A stretch of DNA of 34,955 nucleotides from assembly GCA_037969565.1 (NCBI GenBank), contig JBBKXQ010000139.1:1-34955 (forward strand), in the 5' to 3' direction. Positions 32,428 to 34,955 of the stretch are shown here, one piece after another. How positions within the stretch are numbered: the stretch's first letter is position 1; every line of letters begins with the position of its first letter. The notes under the pieces were generated by a model. That model was not told the DNA's origin, did not search any database, and worked only from the letters and a program-made list of their open reading frames with translations. Source of the DNA: SZUA-35 sp037969565 (GTDB taxonomy: Bacteria; Actinomycetota; Acidimicrobiia; Acidimicrobiales; SZUA-35). The position numbers were made by a program, and so were the translations under genes.

Positions 32428-33765
32428 TCAGGCGGCGACGAAGAAACGGCCGCGATTGGTGGCGGGATGATTGAAGAAACGGGTCGACTCGTCGGCCCGG
32501 GCAATGATGTCGGGAACAACCACATCCGACTGCTGCATCATGCGGACGGCAGCGGCCGGCCCCATGAGGTCGACGAGCACCGAGGGTGGGGCCCAGTTGA
32601 AACCCAATCCCATGATGCGGTCGATCTCGGTGATCGTCTCACACACATCGCCGACCCGCTGGAACGAGTAGCTGATGTAGCCGGCGAGGATCTTCCTCGC
32701 CAGTGCTGCCTCGTCGCCGGTGGCGGCGAGCAGTACCCGCATGCCTTCGTCATAACGACCCTGGGAATAGAGGTCAGCGATTTGCGCCACATACTTCATC
32801 TCCGGAAGGACGACCGACGATTCCAGTACGTACTCCCCTGTGGCCGGTACGAGCACGGTTGCGTTCTTGTCGTTGTCGCGAGCGAAGAAGCCGCCCCCGC
32901 TCTTGCGCCCGAGCACGCCCTTGTCCATGAGGTCGGCCATGTAGGTGGGCAGACGGAGTGTGTCGTGGGCTTCATCGTTGGTGAGCGAATGCACGTTGTC
33001 GACGATTGCCCGGTGCACGTCCCAGCCGACGAGATCGATCGTGGCGAGGGGCGTGAGGGCTCGACCGGTGTAGGGCCCGATGATCCGATCGACCAGCAAC
33101 GGACCGAGGTCTTCAGCGAGTTGGGCGCATTCGTTCAGCACCTTGAAGCCGACCCTGTTCCCGGCGAACGCCGGCGTGTCTGCGGTGCGGACCATCTCTC
33201 GACCGAGACGCCGACGACAGAACACCTCGAGAAAATCGAGCATCTCGGGATCGGAATCGGTGTTCGGAATCAACTCGGTGCCGGTGATGACGTTCGGTGG
33301 ATTGAAGAAATGAAGGCCGCAGAAGTGCTGACGGAAACTGTCGGATCGTCCCGCCGCCAGTTCATTGATCGAAAGGCCGGAGCTCACGGTGGCCACGATC
33401 GAGTCGGGCCGACGATGTTTCTCGATCAGATCGAAGATCTGTTTCTTGAGCGTCATGTCTTCGGCCACGGCCTCGAAGATCAGGTCGGCAGTTGCGAGCG
33501 CAGTCGGTAGGTCGTCGTCGTAGCTCCCGACTTCGGATCGCAGAGCGACCGTGCTCGACCGCACCTGATCGATGGCTGCTTGAAGCCCTTCCTCGGCTTT
33601 GGCTCGAGTCCGAGCCAGGAAGGTGACTTTCGGTACTGCGGTGGTGAAGAGCGCGGCGCTGCCGAAACCCATCGTTCCGTTGGCGCCGATGACCACGACG
33701 TGATCGAGAGTTCGCGAGGCCAGAAGCGAACGCTGCGCTGCTCGGTCGAGGTTTGCTGTCGTCAT
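32428..33765 (-). CDS. 3-hydroxyacyl-CoA dehydrogenase
   Basis: 445 aa NAD-dependent dehydrogenase that oxidises 3-hydroxyacyl-CoA to 3-ketoacyl-CoA. The NAD-binding fold starts at VVVIGANGTMGFG (27-33 glycines). Catalytic H152 (CGLHFFNPPNV) and E164 (GTELIP) are present. Other marks are TVSSGLSI, the NRVGFKVLNECAQLAEDL helix and GRKSGGGFF. The C-terminal part repeats the dimerisation domain (ISYSFQRVGDVCETITEIDRIMGLGFNWAPP), like the dehydrogenase part of FadB-type proteins without the hydratase. The start is the ATG at 33765, with GGAG 7 nt upstream. A longer open frame is not family-like. It is the first gene of the six-gene operon; a TetR-type palindrome lies ~125 bp upstream. Confidence 0.94.
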   Translation of the reverse strand: MTTANLDRAAQRSLLASRTLDHVVVIGANGTMGFGSAALFTTAVPKVTFLARTRAKAEEGLQAAIDQVRSSTVALRSEVGSYDDDLPTALATADLIFEAVAEDMTLKKQIFDLIEKHRRPDSIVATVSSGLSINELAAGRSDSFRQHFCGLHFFNPPNVITGTELIPNTDSDPEMLDFLEVFCRRRLGREMVRTADTPAFAGNRVGFKVLNECAQLAEDLGPLLVDRIIGPYTGRALTPLATIDLVGWDVHRAIVDNVHSLTNDEAHDTLRLPTYMADLMDKGVLGRKSGGGFFARDNDKNATVLVPATGEYVLESSVVLPEMKYVAQIADLYSQGRYDEGMRVLLAATGDEAALARKILAGYISYSFQRVGDVCETITEIDRIMGLGFNWAPPSVLVDLMGPAAAVRMMQQSDVVVPDIIARADESTRFFNHPATNRGRFFVAA

Positions 33766-33779
33766 GGCGTCACTCCGTT

Positions 33780-33842
33780 GTGAGCGTGATTGGTGAGCGT
33801 GAATGGTGAGCGTGAATGGGTGAGCTTTAATTGATGAGCGTG
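33780..33842. repeat. 13-bp tandem repeats upstream of the six-gene operon
   Basis: GTGAGCGTGAATG occurs three times in tandem (33780-33792 with one change, 33793-33805 and 33806-33818), followed by two decayed copies to about 33842. The array lies 15 bp before the 3-hydroxyacyl-CoA dehydrogenase start, so it would be part of the 5' leader or promoter-proximal region. No function is known to me. Confidence 0.75.
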
Positions 33843-33890
33843 CCGCAATCAGGCCGGCGCCACGGTGTTGCGAGGCAGAAACGGTCCCAG

Positions 33891-33912
33891 AACTTGACCG
33901 CTCGGTCAAGTT
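33891..33912. promoter_or_regulatory. TetR-family-type operator palindrome
   Basis: Two perfect 10-bp arms (AACTTGACCG and its complement) flank a 2-bp centre. The core TTGACCG..CGGTCAA has the form of operators bound by many actinobacterial TetR-type repressors, including regulators of acyl-CoA metabolism. It lies between the six-gene operon (minus) and the phosphate acetyltransferase gene (plus). No TetR gene is in the window, so the regulator must act from elsewhere. Confidence 0.65.
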
Positions 33913-34027
33913 CGCGGCGCTGGGTATTTGTTGAACCCTGCATTCAGGTGAACTGTGGGCTGGTGAGCCCCGTTTCAGACACGAAGCGTCGAATGTCGCT
34001 GACGGTGGTGAGCAATGATGATGAGCT

Positions 34028-34915
34028 ATGGGCAATATCTTGGAGGCTTGGCACCAACGGGCGTCGGCTGTAGTCGCCCGAATCGTGCTCGCCGACGCCG
34101 GCGATCCTCGGGCAAGAGCGGCGGCCGAGATTCTCAACCGAGACGGCCTGGCGGAGGCGCTCGTGATCGAGGATCCGTCGGCCCATCTCTCTGCTGCGGT
34201 ACTGGCCGCGGCGGCAAGCCTCGCACGATCTCCCGATCTGACCGACCCGCTCGTTGTCGCCATCCTGATGGTGAAGGCCGGGGAAGCCGCCGGGTGTGTC
34301 GCCGGGGCGAGTCGACCAACGGCCGACGTCATCCGTGCGGGCCTTCGCATTCTGGGAGTCGCCCCTGATGTGACGACGGTGAGCAGCTGCTTCTTCTTCG
34401 TACTCCCCACGGGGCAACCGATCGTCTACGGCGACTGCGGCGTGCTCCCCGATCCGGATGCCGAGCAGCTGGCGTCGGTGGCCTTGACCAGCGCGACGAC
34501 CTTCCGTCAGTTGGCCGGCGCCGAGCCTCGGGTCGCCATGTTGTCGTTCAGCACCAAGGGCAGCGCCGAGCATGTTCGGGTCGACAAGGTTCGGGCCGCC
34601 ACGGCAATCGCTCGGACGCTGGCCCCCGACCTCGCCCTGGACGGTGAGTTGCAGTTCGACGCAGCCTGGGTTCCAGCCATCGCGGAGGCGAAGGCGCCTG
34701 GGTCGCCAGTTGCGGGTCGAGCGAACGTGTTCGTGTTTCCCGATCTCGACAGCGGCAACATCGCCTACAAGATCACCGAGCGGCTGGGCCGGGCGCAGGC
34801 GTTCGGTCCACTCCTCCAAGGTCTCGACGGCATCCTCCACGACCTGTCTCGCGGCTGTTCGGTCGACGACATCGTGAATGTGGCCACGATCGCCGCCGTG
34901 CAGTCACAATCCTGA
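34028..34915 (+). CDS. pta: Phosphate acetyltransferase (phosphotransacetylase)
   Basis: 295 aa enzyme of the PTA_PTB family that interconverts acetyl-CoA plus phosphate and acetyl phosphate plus CoA. The short single-domain form is seen. Motifs: VAGASRPTADVIRAGLRILG, the SCFFFVLPTGQPIVYGDCGV segment, LSFSTKGSAEH with a basic VDKVRAA, and the signature DGELQFDAAWVPAIAEAKAPGSPVAGRANVFVFPD with GNIAYKITERLG. It ends LLQGLDGILHDLSRGCSVDDIVNV. Acetate kinase, the usual partner, may lie beyond the window edge. The ATG at 34028 has a weak site (GATGAG). It is divergent from the six-gene operon, with the TetR-type palindrome between them. Confidence 0.93.
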   Translation: MGNILEAWHQRASAVVARIVLADAGDPRARAAAEILNRDGLAEALVIEDPSAHLSAAVLAAAASLARSPDLTDPLVVAILMVKAGEAAGCVAGASRPTADVIRAGLRILGVAPDVTTVSSCFFFVLPTGQPIVYGDCGVLPDPDAEQLASVALTSATTFRQLAGAEPRVAMLSFSTKGSAEHVRVDKVRAATAIARTLAPDLALDGELQFDAAWVPAIAEAKAPGSPVAGRANVFVFPDLDSGNIAYKITERLGRAQAFGPLLQGLDGILHDLSRGCSVDDIVNVATIAAVQSQS

Positions 34916-34955
34916 CCCGCGCCTCTGCCCTCCCCACTGCCGCCCGAGACCCCCA

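Noticed and set aside
33957..33970. GGGCT/AGCCC hairpin in the pta leader
   Set aside because: A 5-bp stem in GC-rich DNA is expected by chance, and nothing else marks it as regulatory.
33766..34410. N-terminal extension of the 3-hydroxyacyl-CoA dehydrogenase
   Set aside because: It crosses the intergenic region and the opposite-strand pta gene. The ATG at 33765 has GGAG in place and fits the family.
1..34955. Mobile elements, CRISPR arrays, tRNA/rRNA genes
   Set aside because: No transposase, integrase, spaced repeat array or tRNA-like cloverleaf was seen. The tandem repeats found are contiguous and mostly in coding sequence.

Overview
The window is about 35 kb of uniformly GC-rich DNA that reads as an ordinary, densely coded stretch of an actinobacterial chromosome, probably Acidimicrobiia. 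The lineage is an inference. It rests on a mycothiol-dependent (DinB-fold) enzyme family, a wax-ester/diacylglycerol acyltransferase, PspC/LiaF-like envelope-stress proteins, frequent GTG starts, ATGA/GTGA gene overlaps, and an S8 protease ending in WSGTS repeats. I see no tRNA, rRNA, CRISPR, transposase, integrase or phage gene.

Layout. 1-3.4 kb (minus): a PEP-utilizing-type protein that lacks the ATP-grasp half, then a SulP anion transporter. 3.7-8.9 kb: a small secreted peptide (plus), an acyl-CoA dehydrogenase (minus), a membrane protein built from an internal duplication (plus), a carotenoid oxygenase and an aquaporin (minus). 9-11.2 kb: an isopenicillin-N-synthase-like 2-oxoglutarate oxygenase, a degenerate HNH-like protein, and a DinB/mycothiol enzyme. 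11.3-15 kb: an envelope-stress module. It has a response regulator overlapping a PspC-containing histidine kinase (minus), divergent from a PspC/LiaF-like membrane protein overlapping a small membrane protein (plus). A perfect inverted repeat with 11-bp arms lies in the shared promoter region.

15-18.2 kb (minus): vitamin B12 uptake genes btuF-btuC-btuD. They are preceded by a recognisable cobalamin riboswitch and a hairpin that would mask the btuF ribosome-binding site. 18.2-22.3 kb (plus): a strongly structured leader RNA of unknown class, a secreted subtilisin-like protease with tandem WSGTS repeats, and a GGDEF-EAL protein whose ATG overlaps the protease stop codon. 22.4-25.7 kb (minus): a CbbX/SpoVK-like AAA ATPase, then a patatin phospholipase followed by a WS/DGAT acyltransferase.

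25.9-33.8 kb (minus): a compact six-gene operon in the order 3-hydroxyacyl-CoA dehydrogenase, SCP2-type thiolase, sarcosine-oxidase-like flavoenzyme, acyl-CoA thioesterase, orphan molybdopterin hydroxylase large subunit, arylamine N-acetyltransferase. Its genes overlap or lie at most 50 bp apart. Upstream is a perfect TetR-type operator palindrome. It looks like an inducible catabolic unit for an unknown, perhaps nitrogen-containing, substrate. 34.0-34.9 kb (plus): a phosphate acetyltransferase.

The most original signals are the six-gene operon with its orphan Mo-hydroxylase and operator, the unassigned leader RNA upstream of the protease/c-di-GMP pair, the riboswitch with its visible Shine-Dalgarno mask, the kinase/LiaF operator, the ATP-grasp-less PEP-utilizing protein, and several in-frame tandem repeats.
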